NCBI GenBank assembly: GCA_001414345.1
Contig: LLCB01000227.1
Span: 34,350-98,349 of the forward strand
DNA length: 64,000 bases
Source of the DNA: Hymenoscyphus infarciens
Lineage: Eukaryota > Ascomycota > Leotiomycetes > Helotiales > Helotiaceae
Direction: 5' to 3'
Shown: positions 11,822 to 22,745 of the stretch, piece after piece
Numbering within the stretch: the stretch's first letter is position 1
Layout: the number at the start of each line of letters is the position of its first letter
Made by a program: the position numbers and the translations under genes
Notes under the pieces: model-generated
The model's input: only the letters and a program-made list of their open reading frames with translations
Told to the model about the DNA's origin: nothing
The model's database searches: none

Positions 11822-12480
11822 GTCTTAATTTAAGAGACTTTTAAGCTTATTTAGTAGATAATATTAATACTTAATACTCTAGATAACTAAGTATATCTAT
11901 ATAAGATATATAAAGGTATACTAGCTAGTAGAGAGATAACTAAATAGAAGATTCTGTCTTAATTTAAGAGTCTTTTAAGCTTATTTAGTAGATAATATTA
12001 ATACTTAATACTTTAGATAACTAAGTATATCTATATAAGATATATAAAAGTATACTAGCTAGTAGAGAGATAACTAAATAGGAGATTCTCTCTTAATTTA
12101 AGAGTCTTTTAAGCTTATTTAGTAGATAATACTAATACTTAATACTCTAGATAACTAAATATATCTATATAAGATATATTAAAGTATACTAGCTAGTAGA
12201 GATATAACTAAATAGGAGATTCTCTCTTAATTTAAGAGACTTTTAAGCTTATTTAGTAGATAATACTAAGACTAGATACTTTAATATATATTATATAGAT
12301 ATATTTAGTTATCTAGAGTATTAAGTATTAGTATTATCTACTAAATAACCTTAAAAGTCTCTTAAATTAAGAGAGAATGTTCGATTTAGTTATCTCTCTA
12401 CTAGCTAGTATACTTTTATATATATTATATAGATATATTTAGTTATCTAGAGTATCTAGTATTAGTATTATCTATTTAAG
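11822..12480. repeat. 134-bp tandem array ending in inverted copies
   Basis: The marker CTTAATTTAAGAG recurs at 11,824, 11,958, 12,092 and 12,226, an exact 134-bp spacing. Each unit continues with AAGCTTATTTAGTAGATAAT and ends with a CTAGCTAGTAGAGAGATAAC-like segment. The fourth forward unit stops at about 12,282. From there to about 12,480 the same sequence appears in reverse complement (about 1.5 copies, including the rc marker near 12,359). The junction can therefore fold into a long hairpin. Confidence 0.85.
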
Positions 12481-12552
12481 AAAAGATTAGCTCTTTAATT
12501 AGTATTAAATTAGATTACTTTTTATATTACTTATATAGTATATATAAAAGTA

Positions 12553-12580
12553 AAAAGCCTCTGAGATTAAGAGACTATTA
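12553..12580. repeat. Dispersed short hairpin, diverged copy
   Basis: AAAGCCTCTGAGATTAAGAG followed by ACTATT is a mutated version of the palindrome seen intact at 13,034-13,060. Confidence 0.55.
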
Positions 12581-12877
12581 AGCGTATTCGAGGTATTGTT
12601 ATAAAGCGCTAGTATTAAAAGTGTTAAAGTACTATCTCTCTATTCTATATATCTATACTTCTATACTCTCTAGATCTTTATTATATATCTAGATCTTAAA
12701 TAAGACTATTATTCTAGATAGTAAAAAGAGTATTAGATCGTTTCTTTATATTTAATAATATCTTAATTTAAAAGTTAAAGCTAAATTAATCTTAGAGAAG
12801 TAGAAGTATTATATTATAATAATCTTCTATAAGGCGATTAGGAGTATTAGGCGTAGTAGGCTATAGAGAATTAGTAA

Positions 12878-12904
12878 AAAGGCTCTTAAATTAAGAGGCT
12901 TTAC
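12878..12904. repeat. Dispersed short hairpin
   Basis: AAAGGCTCTTAA pairs with TTAAGAGGCTTT across a very short loop with one mismatch. It belongs to the same family as the copies at about 5,453, 12,553 and 13,034. Confidence 0.7.
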
Positions 12905-13033
12905 TTATATTACTAAGGAACTTATGTTTTACTAAATATGCTTCTAAGAAAGCTTACTTATAATTATAACTATATTATAAGACGTCCTCTTTTAATTATA
13001 TATTATTATATATAATAAGCTAATAAAGTAAGT

Positions 13034-13060
13034 AAAAGCCTCTGAAAGTAAGAGGCTTTT
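13034..13060. repeat. Dispersed short hairpin, perfect copy
   Basis: AAAAGCCTCT and AGAGGCTTTT form a perfect 10-bp stem around a 7-base spacer. Related palindromes are scattered over 5.4-13.1 kb, and the 134-bp array units contain the same core. Confidence 0.75.
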
Positions 13061-13561
13061 AACTTATAGAATCGACTATTAAGTAGTAGCTATAGCGATA
13101 GGAATAGTATTTAGTTATCTTATTAGCTCTTTAAGTCCTCTTAGTATTAATTTAAAATATTATACAACTATATATATATATTAGAATATTTCCTAAATAT
13201 ATAAAGCTTATAAGACTGTCTAGGATATATATTATAAGCGTTTAGCGAGATCTAGGTTATTAGTAGTAAGGAGGCTATTTATAGAACGCTTTCTATCTTA
13301 ATAGGCGTGCTAGGCTTATAATCGAATACTATATATTAAAGAGTAATTAGTATATATTATTAGAGTACTTTAGAGCTTTTAGAAAGCTCTTAAGAGCCTT
13401 AGAAGTAGTAGAGGAGAGTAAATATTATAGAGTAAAAGAGAAACTTACTAGATGCTCTAAGAGTATAATTTAGCTTATTCTTAGCTCTATATAACCTTAC
13501 TGTTTATAAAGGTAAATATAAAAGGTATATTAATTGATTTAAAGCTATTTAGAGACGAAAA

Positions 13562-13754
13562 AGAGACGGTTTACGACCGCGGCCGCGGTTGAAAGTGTAC
13601 CTGATACTTAAAAGTTACTTACGTCGCGATTTAAGGTTATCTATACTTTTTTTTTAATAGAGTAAGTACGTGATTTACTAATTAGGCCTAGCGGGCTTAG
13701 CAACGCTAGGTTTCAGACTACGGTCCTATATCTAAAAACTGTTAATCCGTCTCT
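13562..13754. mobile_element. Possible small terminal-inverted-repeat element
   Basis: The segment begins AGAGACGGTTTAC and ends GTTAATCCGTCTCT, an imperfect terminal inverted repeat of about 12 bp. It is richer in G and C than its surroundings and contains the palindrome ACCGCGGCCGCGGT near its left end. No convincing target-site duplication is visible, so the assignment is tentative. Confidence 0.35.
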
Positions 13755-14573
13755 AGAATTATATAATATAACGTATAAGGTAAAAATCATATATCTAAAT
13801 AGCTAGATTTATAGATTTAAATAAATAGAGTACTTTAAAAAAAGAATTATATTAATAGCTTCTAAAATAGTCTTAAAGTTTCTTATATAGCTTATATTAA
13901 TAGAAGTAGGAATAGTTTTATTTTTTAGTTTTAGTACCCGAGTTATTAAAGAGTATACGATTAGTACTATTATAATAATAAAGAAGTGATATAGTATAGT
14001 AATAATATTAGCTTTAAAAATAAATATATACTATTATAATATTCTAAAAATATATTTATTCAAAATACTATAGTATTTTACTATGATAATACTACTAGCA
14101 ACATTGTATATATTAGTTTTAGTTTAACTAGTTTACGAAAAATAAATTAAGCCTTGAATTTACTTCTTGTTTCGTGAATTTTCACTATTTCAAGTCTATT
14201 TAGGAGCCCTACCAGAGACCAACGAAGTGCCAAAATCTGCTCTACTTTCTGGCCTCCTGCAGATGTTTTCGCATCTTTCCTTGAAACCTCATACGCAAAG
14301 GCAATCCCAATTGGGGATTGGAAATGGGGAAGAACGAAAGAACAATGTTGATTTTACTACTGATGCTACAATGTCAGTTTGGCAACACTTTCGGGGAATG
14401 GTCAGAAACAGATTGCTGCTTCCCGCGAAAGTGACTGAAATCTTACGCTACTTTTAAACGTCATTGTTGCCACACGCCTATAGTTCCGCGTACCAAAAAG
14501 CGGAAACAGCGCTTTTTTCCACAACAAAAGCATACCTTAAGATAGGAGAGCACAGCAGAACCAGCCATTAAAT
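13755..14573. other. Edge of the AT-rich block and start of the island, no gene recognised
   Basis: Composition changes from AT-rich to balanced at about 14,120-14,170. A 96-codon open stretch at 14,167-14,457 lacks an ATG at its start and resembles nothing I know. The interval directly precedes the broken SSU1-like gene and could include its former promoter. Confidence 0.5.
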
Positions 14574-15757
14574 ATGAATGCTTTCACTGACGAGAATGAT
14601 GCACCGGAATGTGGAGTCCAGTCCTCCAAAGCTGACTTTACTGGGAGAGATAGAGGTGTGGATGGAGAAAGTTCGTCTGGATTTTCACCCCTTCGTGCGT
14701 TCAAGCATCCATGCTACCATTCTTGCTCTTTTGACATCTACTCAGATGGTTCGATCCGACAACCAGCACAGTCACTGTTTCTGACACTTTCCCTTGGGGA
14801 TTTGCAACTATCGTCAATATGGTCGTCTTTATCTGTGTGCCTGTCTGGGGTTACAGAGCCATACATTTGGTAAGTAAGAGCCAAAAGGATCGTGAACTAA
14901 ACATGGCAGGCTTGGGCTCTTTGGTGGATTGACGCTGTGATTTCCTTGGCGGTGTGTTTCTATCTTCCCTTCGTAATGTAAGACCCTTCTGGAATTGAGG
15001 TGGGTCAAACGCTGACATTCCCGCAGCATGTATTTTCATACAACCGAACTCAAATCCATGACATCTGCGTGGCTTCTCCTTATTGTGGCCCCTATTGTCG
15101 CGGCTGTGGCTGGTGCTGATGTTCTCCCAGACCCCCACCACGCCTTGATCACGCTTATTGTATCATATATTCTGTGGGGGACAGGTGTTCCACTCGCCAT
15201 GGCTGTTCTAGTTGTATATTTTCAACGACTCACGATTCATAAACTGCCGCCTCGCGAGGTTATTAGATCAGTTTTCTTACCCCTCGGCCCTCTAGGCCAA
15301 GGTGGCTTAGGGATTCAAATACTAGGCATAGTTGCTATGAAGGTATTTCCTCAAACTAGATCGCTTAGCGAGACAACAACGAAGTCATGCGATATCCTTC
15401 ATGCGGTAGGCTACTTAGTAGCTCTCATAATCTGGGAGTTTGGGCTAGCGTGACTTTTCTTGACTTTTACGAGCATTAGTCGGAGTAAATTTCCCTTCAA
15501 TATAGGATGGTGGGGCTTTACTTTGCCGCTGGGGGTCTTTACTACCTCGACGGTTCAGATGGGCGTGGAACCACCTTCTGCCCTTTTCAAGTTCTGGGCA
15601 CCGTTCGTTTTCTCGCGGTCTTTGCATCCTCCAAATAGTTGCTGACCTGGTTTTCTAGATTCTCTCTATTACGGTAACATTGCTATGGATCATGGTAGCA
15701 ACTGCGAGGTCCAACCGGAAGGCTGCTACCGGAGATTTGTTCTTTGAGCCGTGTTAG
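14574..15757 (+). pseudogene. Broken SSU1-type sulfite efflux transporter (TDT family)
   Basis: Intact relatives are ten-helix plasma-membrane exporters that pump sulfite out of the cell; the same superfamily includes malate and tellurite transporters. The family sequence is clear from about 14,750: IRQPAQSLFL, then TFPWGFATIVNMVVFICV, AWALWWIDAVIS, WGTGVPLAMAVLVVYFQRLT, HKLPPREVI, FLPLGPLGQGG, KFPFNIGWWGF and a C-terminal LLWIMVATARS to GDLFFEPC at 15,757. Three GT-AG introns restore the frame: 14,870-14,909, 14,978-15,026 (branch-like CTGAC) and 15,603-15,658 (CTGAC). The gene is disabled. The N-terminal part with the first helices is missing or scrambled before about 14,740. One-base losses break the frame near 14,783 and 15,591. 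A TGA at 15,451-15,453 replaces an expected Trp. The few lesions and conserved splice sites suggest fairly recent loss. The TGA change is not at a CpA site, so RIP is an unlikely cause. Confidence 0.88.
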
Positions 15758-15819
15758 AAGGATGTTAAGAGAAATGAACATTCAAGAAAAGAAAAACGTT
15801 GGTAAGACGGTGTAGTTTA

Positions 15820-16223
15820 GAGCCTGTTTGGCTCGTATATATTAGTCCTTTTTTAATATATACACTACTAAAGAAAATATAATATATACCTGTATATTAT
15901 AATGTGTACTAACGTTTAGCTAGTATTAGTATATATTATAGTATACACTTTTGCTTATACTTTCTTTAAATATGTGTATAAAGATATAGACTACTAAAAT
16001 TAAATAATATACTCTTTTAACCTCTTAATCTACAACTTTTTTATATATATATATCTTTTCACCTATTATAACTACAATTACTAGAGTTAATAAAAATATA
16101 TACTAAAATATATACTAAAATATATATATATAAGCTAAATAGTATAGAATATATATAAGATAAAAACCTAAATATATAAATCTCATATAGTTAAATTAAA
16201 TTATATACGTGCTAAACAGGCTC
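15820..16223. mobile_element. Tourist-like MITE (PIF/Harbinger type)
   Basis: The 404-bp element starts GAGCCTGTTTGGCTCGTATA and ends with the near inverse (TATACGTGCTAAACAGGCTC), giving a terminal inverted repeat of about 20 bp with two mismatches. A TTA on each side (15,817-15,819 and 16,224-16,226) is the 3-bp target duplication expected of PIF/Harbinger elements. The interior is AT-rich, has no coding capacity and has probably been RIP-mutated. It lies 62 bp downstream of the broken sulfite transporter. Confidence 0.82.
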
Positions 16224-16254
16224 TTAGGATAGAAAAATATTTAAAAATTTCGAA

Positions 16255-16835
16255 ATAACTCGAAACAAAGTTAAGTATAGTAAGTTATAAGTTAAGCTTA
16301 AAACTGCTAGCTTTTTTATAACCTAAGCTTTTTTTTATTAGAGCTTTCTCTCTCTTTTCTTTAGAAGATAGAAAATAAAAGTACTCTAAAAGAGACGAGG
16401 CCTAGCTAGAAAGAAGTACTATATCTAACCCTCTCTCTTCTATATCACTTATTAATTTAAAGTAAGTATAATAAAAGTAAACTAAAAGATAAATAATTCT
16501 TAAAGTTACTCTTTTTCCTAAAAAAGATTTTTATTTTATTTTACTACTCTTATAAGTTTAATAGGCTATACTAAGACTCTATAAAGATTAAGATAGATAT
16601 AAAATTGTCTGTTTTTATTCTATAAAGTTTATAGAGTATAAGAGGAGATAGAAGCCTCTTCTTTCCTATTCTTATAAATAGTATTTTATCTATTATTATT
16701 AATTAATAGATAAAAGAGTATCTAAAAGAGAGGTAAATTAAGGAATTTTCTTAAAAAGCATAGATTACAAAAAAGTGCGTAAGTTTAAGCTTAAATCGCA
16801 ACTCACTATAGTCTTAGACTTGAGAACTTGCGATA
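16255..16835. mobile_element. Possible second non-autonomous inverted-repeat element
   Basis: About 60 bp at 16,261-16,318 (including GTTAAGCTTAAAACTG and CTTTTTT) match, in reverse complement with C-to-T type differences, the segment at 16,765-16,830 (including AAAAAAGTGCGTAAG and TTTAAGCTTAAATCGCAACT). This would make an element of roughly 0.57 kb with long imperfect terminal repeats and an AT-rich, non-coding interior. The exact ends and target duplication could not be fixed. Confidence 0.45.
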
Positions 16836-17367
16836 ATTCTTTTAGAGAAATAAATATAGAAGGTTTCTAGGTTCTATTCAAGATAGCTAGAGAGCTAAGT
16901 TCCTCTCTTTTCTTGTAATCAATGCTAGTATATAGATAACTTTACGGAAAGCTGCTAGTTAGATTAAGTAACAGCGGACATAACATGGCTTAAATCTATT
17001 TGTTGACGAGACGAGCATGTGATCTTAGATAGTGTAACGATACGACATCTTTTTATACGTTCTTCGAGAGGGGATATATATACATAAATTATATAATGTT
17101 TTCAAAGCTTTATAAGTAATTAACAGCTCTTTTCAAACACTGTTACCATTTTGAAGAGCTTTCGCTTATGCTTTACAGCTGCTGTATTTACACAGTTCGA
17201 TACACTAGATGGGTTGAGGCAACTCATCGACCTCAAGATTATTCAGAAAGTATGGAGGACAACCAAAAGAAGGTGAAAATTGGAGTTTATATTTTCGAAC
17301 GAGTAATCTCACTTTCCAAGTTACCAAATAACTTCGCTTTCATCTAGTCTCCACCCCTTCCTCCAGA

Positions 17368-18046
17368 AATGGTGTGACATTTGAAAAGGTGCGACGTGCA
17401 ACAAAAGGAATGTTCACCTCGATCTTCACTTCATCTTCGGGTCGCTTAGAGGTAGCATTCATCTGATCTATCCTCCTAACATCAGACTTGTTTTGCCCAC
17501 ATATTAATCGGATCAGTCTACTCCGACGCATCGAGAAGTGGACAATAGATATCTGGTGTCGCCGGTCATGATGACAATGAATTTGATATACGTAGTGTGC
17601 CACTCAGTCCCATCGCTCAACGCTATATCGAGGAAAACTACACCTTATCGCTTTCGCGCTTCCATGCTAATTTAGTGGGATTACAGATGACAACAAATCG
17701 CAACCGTATTTTTCATGCCGGCTTGCCCAGTGAGGATGGTGAGCTGGAAACTCTCACGCTGGCCTACAATGGCAGGCCTCTACGCGACGCGGGTAAGTTC
17801 ACTCGCCCTGAATTCGCATGAGAAGCGAGCATTACTTTGCGGACACCCAATTCCCATTTCTCCTTACCAGTGTAGATCTCATACAGTTGCAAACATTGTT
17901 CTAAGGAATCTAGGAGAATCAAGGAAGTAAGTTTTTAATTCTCTTGAATCTTTTTGAACAGGTTTTCGCAGGGCACTCCCTACTTCACTTATATGGAAGT
18001 TGTTGACAAATACCATAGCTTCCGTACCATGGCCTCATTGGCCTAA
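17368..18046 (+). pseudogene. Broken multi-exon gene of unknown function
   Basis: A coherent reading frame emerges when three short GT-AG segments are removed: 17,452-17,485 (34 bp, ends CTAACATCAG), 17,793-17,886 (starts GTAAGT) and 17,927-17,961 (35 bp, starts GTAAGT). It reads TFEKVRRATKGMFTSIF, then TCFAHILIGSVYSDASRSGQ, a stop at 17,546-17,548, then NEFDIRSVPLSPIAQRYIEE, SRFHANLVGLQMTTNRNRIF, LTLAYNGRPLRDA, ANIVLRNLGESRK and FTYMEVVDKYHSFRTMASLA, ending at a TAA at 18,044-18,046. I do not recognise the family. Two introns of about 35 bp are shorter than usual for filamentous ascomycetes and may have suffered deletions. An ATG-led frame from about 17,169 could be an upstream exon. The in-frame stop argues for a pseudogene, unless the upstream part is spliced differently. 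Confidence 0.45.
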
Positions 18047-20630
18047 GTGTCAAATCAGAAGTCGTTGACGATACAGTGAAAGGGTATTGAATCTTTTGCG
18101 AAGTGAACATTTGATTTGACATATATTCAACTCCTAGTCCTCACCAGGACCGGACTACCAGAGTGAACATTCACACTGGCGCTCAGCTTTGTGGGTCTAC
18201 ATGGCAAAAACATACAGGTTGACATGGCACGAACAAGAAGAGCGGGCGTTTTCATGTGTTTATTAGAGAAGCAAAAGATGTGTGATTTGGTTTGGCGTTC
18301 AATCGTACGATATTCGTCTGACAGCTTATATTAGTAGTGTTTCTTATCTCGGAAATAAACTGAAAATAGAGAGGTGATTTTGAAAGGGTTCCCCGTGAAC
18401 ATCACTCTATCCATGGCCTCGGAATTACATAGGAGAAAGTTTTGAACAACAAGAAATTCGACTTTAAACAGCTATCCAAAAAAAAAATTTGAGGTAATAA
18501 GAAAAGAGTGAGTGACGAGGAGAAAATCTAGAGCTCTTAATCGTGTGCAATGATAATAGTGAACTTGATCACTTAAAGTTTGTTTTATTCCCTTGGAGGG
18601 TATACCTGTTGATTTCACTTGAAGCTTTGTACATCAATAGCCAAATAGCGCTTGATGTCTGTGTAGAAACACTTTTAAAACTAGAACGCCCCGAGAGTAA
18701 ATAAATATGACAGGAACAGGAACTATAAGAACACAACCTTTCAAAAAATATAAAACAAAAGAAGAGGAAGCAAAGTGTAGAAAGTAAGCGGCTGCGAAAG
18801 GGACATAGCGTCTAAAAGCTTTAATTAATACTAGTTACTAAAATAATCCATTGTCAATTTAGAAAAGAGATATTCAGAGCGAATCAAGTGGACAATAGAG
18901 GCTAGGCTATAGTGACTGTGCTCTTCTTTTTCAAGATTCGCTTCCACCAATCTTAAAGGACAAGGTCATGAGTATGAGTCTTACGTTCTAGCCATATTAC
19001 TCTCTTGCGTTTTGTGTATTTTAATTCTATTTACACAAGGCATCAAGATTTCTTCTGAAAGGAGTTTTCGTGAAAAGCTCCAGAAGAAAGAGGGTTTCGA
19101 GCCATTCTCCAGTGAAAGATTCTTCTTCATCGTTCCACGAAGCTTTTACCCACAAATAAATGTTCTTTGCTTTGTAAGAGCACACACACCACTTTCGCTT
19201 TACGTCCAGAGCTTATTGTTCAAGGAATCAACTTCTCGATTCTTGCAAAAATTCCCCGAACAAGATGATTCAAGCTCCATCCGAAGAGAAAACGAGACGT
19301 GTACATGGAGCAATGTCCAAGTCTATTACTATTTATCCCAAGACAATCAATGCAGGCGAAGCAAAAACTCGACAAAGCGTAAATACCCACGGGGCGTGGA
19401 TCACATAGCAGATAATCACCTCATTATTGGGGTACCACCTGTTTCTCCTACCCCACAGTTACTCGTTCTTCCCCACACTCTAATTCCATGTTGTACTTGC
19501 ATGTACACCTCTCCTGAGACAAATCAAACCTCTCACCACTCACATGCCCAACCCCTCGCTAAAAACTAAAACACACCACTTAGCAAGATCTTAGAGCAGC
19601 ATCCAATTTCACAGCACAAAAGCAGCACCACCATACTCCTACCCATACCAATACAGTCCCGCATTGCATTGATCATTGGAAACGGGACTGCACTCGCCTG
19701 ACTTTGGGTCGTTCACTCACTGGTCCCCTCTTTATGTATGCATGTATCTACCCGTCAAGCTCATGGAGAAGAAACACAGAGAAATGCACAGCACACATAC
19801 TCGGTACTTCTCTCTAATTCTCCCCTCTTTCTCAAACGCGGTCATGAGATCAAGATTCGATGCTGTGAGACGAGACATCGAGGCACTATACACCCGAGAA
19901 ACATGGCAAGAAGATTGGAGTTTATTGACAACGGTTAGCATCGGATGTCAACCATTTTTCAAGGTCTCGTAAGGGAGTACAACAGAAGAATGTAATGCAC
20001 AGTACAATGCGGCTCCCCGTCCGAGACTCCCCACAAAAAGCGAAAGGTAACCTTCTATCTCTTCTCCATCCTCATGTCACGTCGGGATTTCCCAATGTAG
20101 TAAACCCCAGATTAAACCCCGTGATTGCCTTGTATGTGAGATGTACTTCACGTGAAGTTGTTGATAATCTAGCTTCATGCAGATGACATTCCTGCTGCTG
20201 TATCACTGTTCTACAACGTACTGGTACAAGAAGTCTCAATATCGTGCATTTCCCTTCACGCCCCTCACGTGAATAAACGCCTCCTGAGCCCCGCAGGAAT
20301 GTTGTGTTCAACTTTTCTTTTTCTTGCAAAACTCTGATATTCCGAGGACCGAGGACACAAAAGAAAGAAGAAGCGGAGGCTGAGACTTCCTCAACGCTTT
20401 CTCGCGTGGTTGGGTGAAGATGCAGACACGACATCTATGCAGGATAAACTAGACTCGTTTCAGGTTGGACTGTCCAGGTTGGACTTTCCTTGTAAAGTAT
20501 GTGGTGCTACAGATGCGTGAGTGAGTGAGTCTATCAAAACTACGATGGAGAAGTGGGATTTGAAGCCACCAGTCGGCTACTCTATTTGTCATTGACTGAA
20601 GATAAGATGTTCTAAGTACATATTATCCCA
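18047..20630. other. Intergenic island DNA, no gene recognised
   Basis: Composition is normal for the island and there is no RIP signature. The longest open stretch (19,012-19,569, plus strand) has no ATG near its start, is rich in Pro, Ser, His and Thr toward its end and looks like chance. GTGA/GAGT repeats occur near 20,518. I see no RNA gene or transposon end here. Confidence 0.5.
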
Positions 20631-20807
20631 TACAGACCATTCGGTCAAATCACCGTAAAAGTATATTACCCCTGTTTAAAGTTATAGGGCTTGTTTACAG
20701 TTATTATAAACATTTGTTACTAAAATAATAGTTTCAAGTGAGTTTAGGTTAGCGTAAAATCAGTGCTTATTTATTCTTTTTGGGGTGAATTACAAGAACA
20801 GTCTCTA
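20631..20807 (+). mobile_element. Stowaway-like MITE, copy A
   Basis: This 177-bp sequence starts TACAGACCATTCGGTC and ends CAAGAACAGTCTCTA, with a TA at each end and an imperfect inverted repeat close to CAGACTRTTC. The same sequence occurs in reverse complement at 24,295-24,448, sharing ACCGTAAAAGTATATTACCC, GTTTCAAGTGAGTTT and GGGTGAATT. TA-flanked CAGA ends suggest a Tc1/mariner-related MITE. It has no coding capacity. Confidence 0.8.
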
Positions 20808-20854
20808 TATTCTAGGACGTCCGAATATCCTAGACATCTGGACTAACACTCCCA

Positions 20855-20965
20855 GTTGTTCCAAGTCTTTACGATTATTACTTAAATTCTCCCAGAAAGC
20901 TAGAACAACGAGAGCTACAAGAGCTTAACCCGAGGTTTTTCCTGCTGCTTTTACTGTCTATCGTG
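20855..20965. repeat. Degenerate dispersed repeat, copy 1 of 3
   Basis: The order TTGTTCCAAGTCTTT, AGAACAACGAGAGCTA and CTGCTGCTTTT is shared with 28,121-28,215 and, more loosely, with 22,664-22,745. TTGTTCCA and AGAACAACG are inverted repeats about 54 bp apart, so this could be a decayed small transposon. Weak similarity to the copy near 22.7 kb may extend a further 150 bp to the right. Confidence 0.5.
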
Positions 20966-22663
20966 ATGCAGCTTGAGAAGGCAAACGCATAAAACGGTAG
21001 AACCCGATTGTTTAGTCAAGGAGCCCGCAAATGTGGTGGCTGGAAAAGAAATATATTTCCCCGGTGGTGACCACGTTGCGGAGGTGGCCTCAGCCGAATG
21101 CCGGAATGATGGAAGGATGGAGAAAAAGTAAACAATCAGTTGAAGGCAAGGGATCTATTTTCTGGAAGGAAATTAGATAAAAAAAACAAATTGCTAATTG
21201 AAGCCGCCACGTTTTTCTCACTCGACTCAATAGAACGCATCACCTCACACGGCAATGAAGAGAAAATTCCTCAGTCTCGCCTCTGAGCTGATCACCAGAA
21301 ATAAGACACAGTCATACACGTTGTCAAAGCATTCGCGATTGCTCGTATGTAGAAGAAAAATTAAAGCCAAGCTCCAGCCGCCTCCGCGATCGCAACAGGC
21401 AGAGCATCCACTCAACACGTACAGTACGTAGTCATGGCTCAAGCCCTGTCCAACCCCGTCTTTTTCCTTCGTGGAAACCAAGCGATTGGGTATTAAACGC
21501 TGCTTGTTTGTTGTTTCTTGCCAGATGAACCACGGTAAGGAAAGGAACGAACATGGGACATTGCGGGTATCGTACCTGAGCTGAAAAAAGAGCGTACCTG
21601 AAAATCAACTGGGTTTCTCCCTTCCCTGGTACAATTTTAAAAAAAGTAAATTTTTCATCAAAGGTCTGCGAGATCTAGACAGACGCCACCACGGTCCAAC
21701 CCGCCCCGGCGCTAGTGAGGCTCAATGTCGCTTTGGACCAGATCTAGATTTTCATCTCTGAGAAAGTCAAAACTCGATGAAATTGATTTACAACAAGGGG
21801 CGGAAGGGAGCTCTAGTCCCAACAAGGGAGTGTGAGGCTCAATCCAAGCCAAATCCCCCAACGCTTAATGTCGAGAGTAACATTTGTAAAAGAAAGGTGG
21901 GGATCAACGAATGGAATGGTAACACGGAAAAGGAAAAAAAAGGAAACAGACACAGGCACACAGTTCCGTAACCGACGCCCGGCATGAGGTGGAAAGTTCG
22001 ATACCAAAACAGAACAGGATGGGAAAACTTTGCAAAATCCGATACAATCTCCTAGCGAGAGGATCATATCAGCACACGTGTAATCTGTTGTATCAGTCAT
22101 ACGCTCATACCAACAATCGGGAGTCACCATTCAATGAAAAAAAATTTCACGACCCGTATCCAGAATGGGGCCTGAGGCTCAAATGCAAGTCAGATAGACA
22201 CTGAAGAGGGCCACAGAAACCAACCGCGCGTCACTGCACACAGCCGTTTTGGCTACTCGAAGAAGAATAAAAAGCATGCTATGATAGCGTCAAAGTTGAT
22301 GCCCGTGGTCTGTCTTGAAGAGACTTATTCCGGTGACCGAATGAAGGAGAGGAAACAAGTGGAGTGTTGAACTGCGGTACGTGTAACACTGTCACCCAAT
22401 GACAACACCACGATATCTCGACTTTCTCACCGAAATTGCTGCATGTTTATGAAAAATTCATTCCCGACAAGGCTCAGTCAGGGACACAAACAACAGGCTG
22501 CTTCGCACCTTACGCCCTCCCTGCCTCTTTTGGAATCTTCCGGCTCCCCGCTCTGTGTGTGTGTGTGTCGTCTTCACCGGCATATTTCCCAGCATCAGAA
22601 TCTTAATTATCTCACCCAACCTAAATGACATTGAACTTGATTGTACCTGGGTTATCATTCTAA
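20966..22663. other. Intergenic island DNA, no gene recognised
   Basis: No supported gene. An inverted pair AGATCTAGAC/CCAGATCTAG spans 21,670-21,750 around a GC-rich core. A GT dinucleotide tract lies at 22,554-22,568. Short open stretches here have no splice structure or motif that I can support. Confidence 0.5.
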
Positions 22664-22745
22664 ATTGTTCCAAATTCTTGGGTTAATTACTTTGAATTAC
22701 CCTAGAGAGCTAGGTGCATTTACTGCCGCTTTCAATGTATATCTC
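22664..22745. repeat. Degenerate dispersed repeat, copy 2 of 3 (most diverged)
   Basis: ATTGTTCCAAATTCTTGGGT, GAGAGCTAGG and CTGCCGCTTTC occur in the same order and spacing as in the copies at 20,855 and 28,121. The right inverted arm (GAACAACG) is lost. Confidence 0.4.

Noticed and set aside
14167..14457. 96-codon open stretch before the transporter pseudogene
   Set aside because: It begins at a TTG codon, and no part of it matches the missing transporter N-terminus or another family I know.
19012..19569. 185-codon open stretch on the plus strand
   Set aside because: It has no ATG near its start, a composition typical of chance translation, no motif and no splice support.
20541..20600. Possible tRNA or 5S rRNA fragment
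   Set aside because: No complete set of arms, anticodon loop or internal promoter boxes could be assembled.
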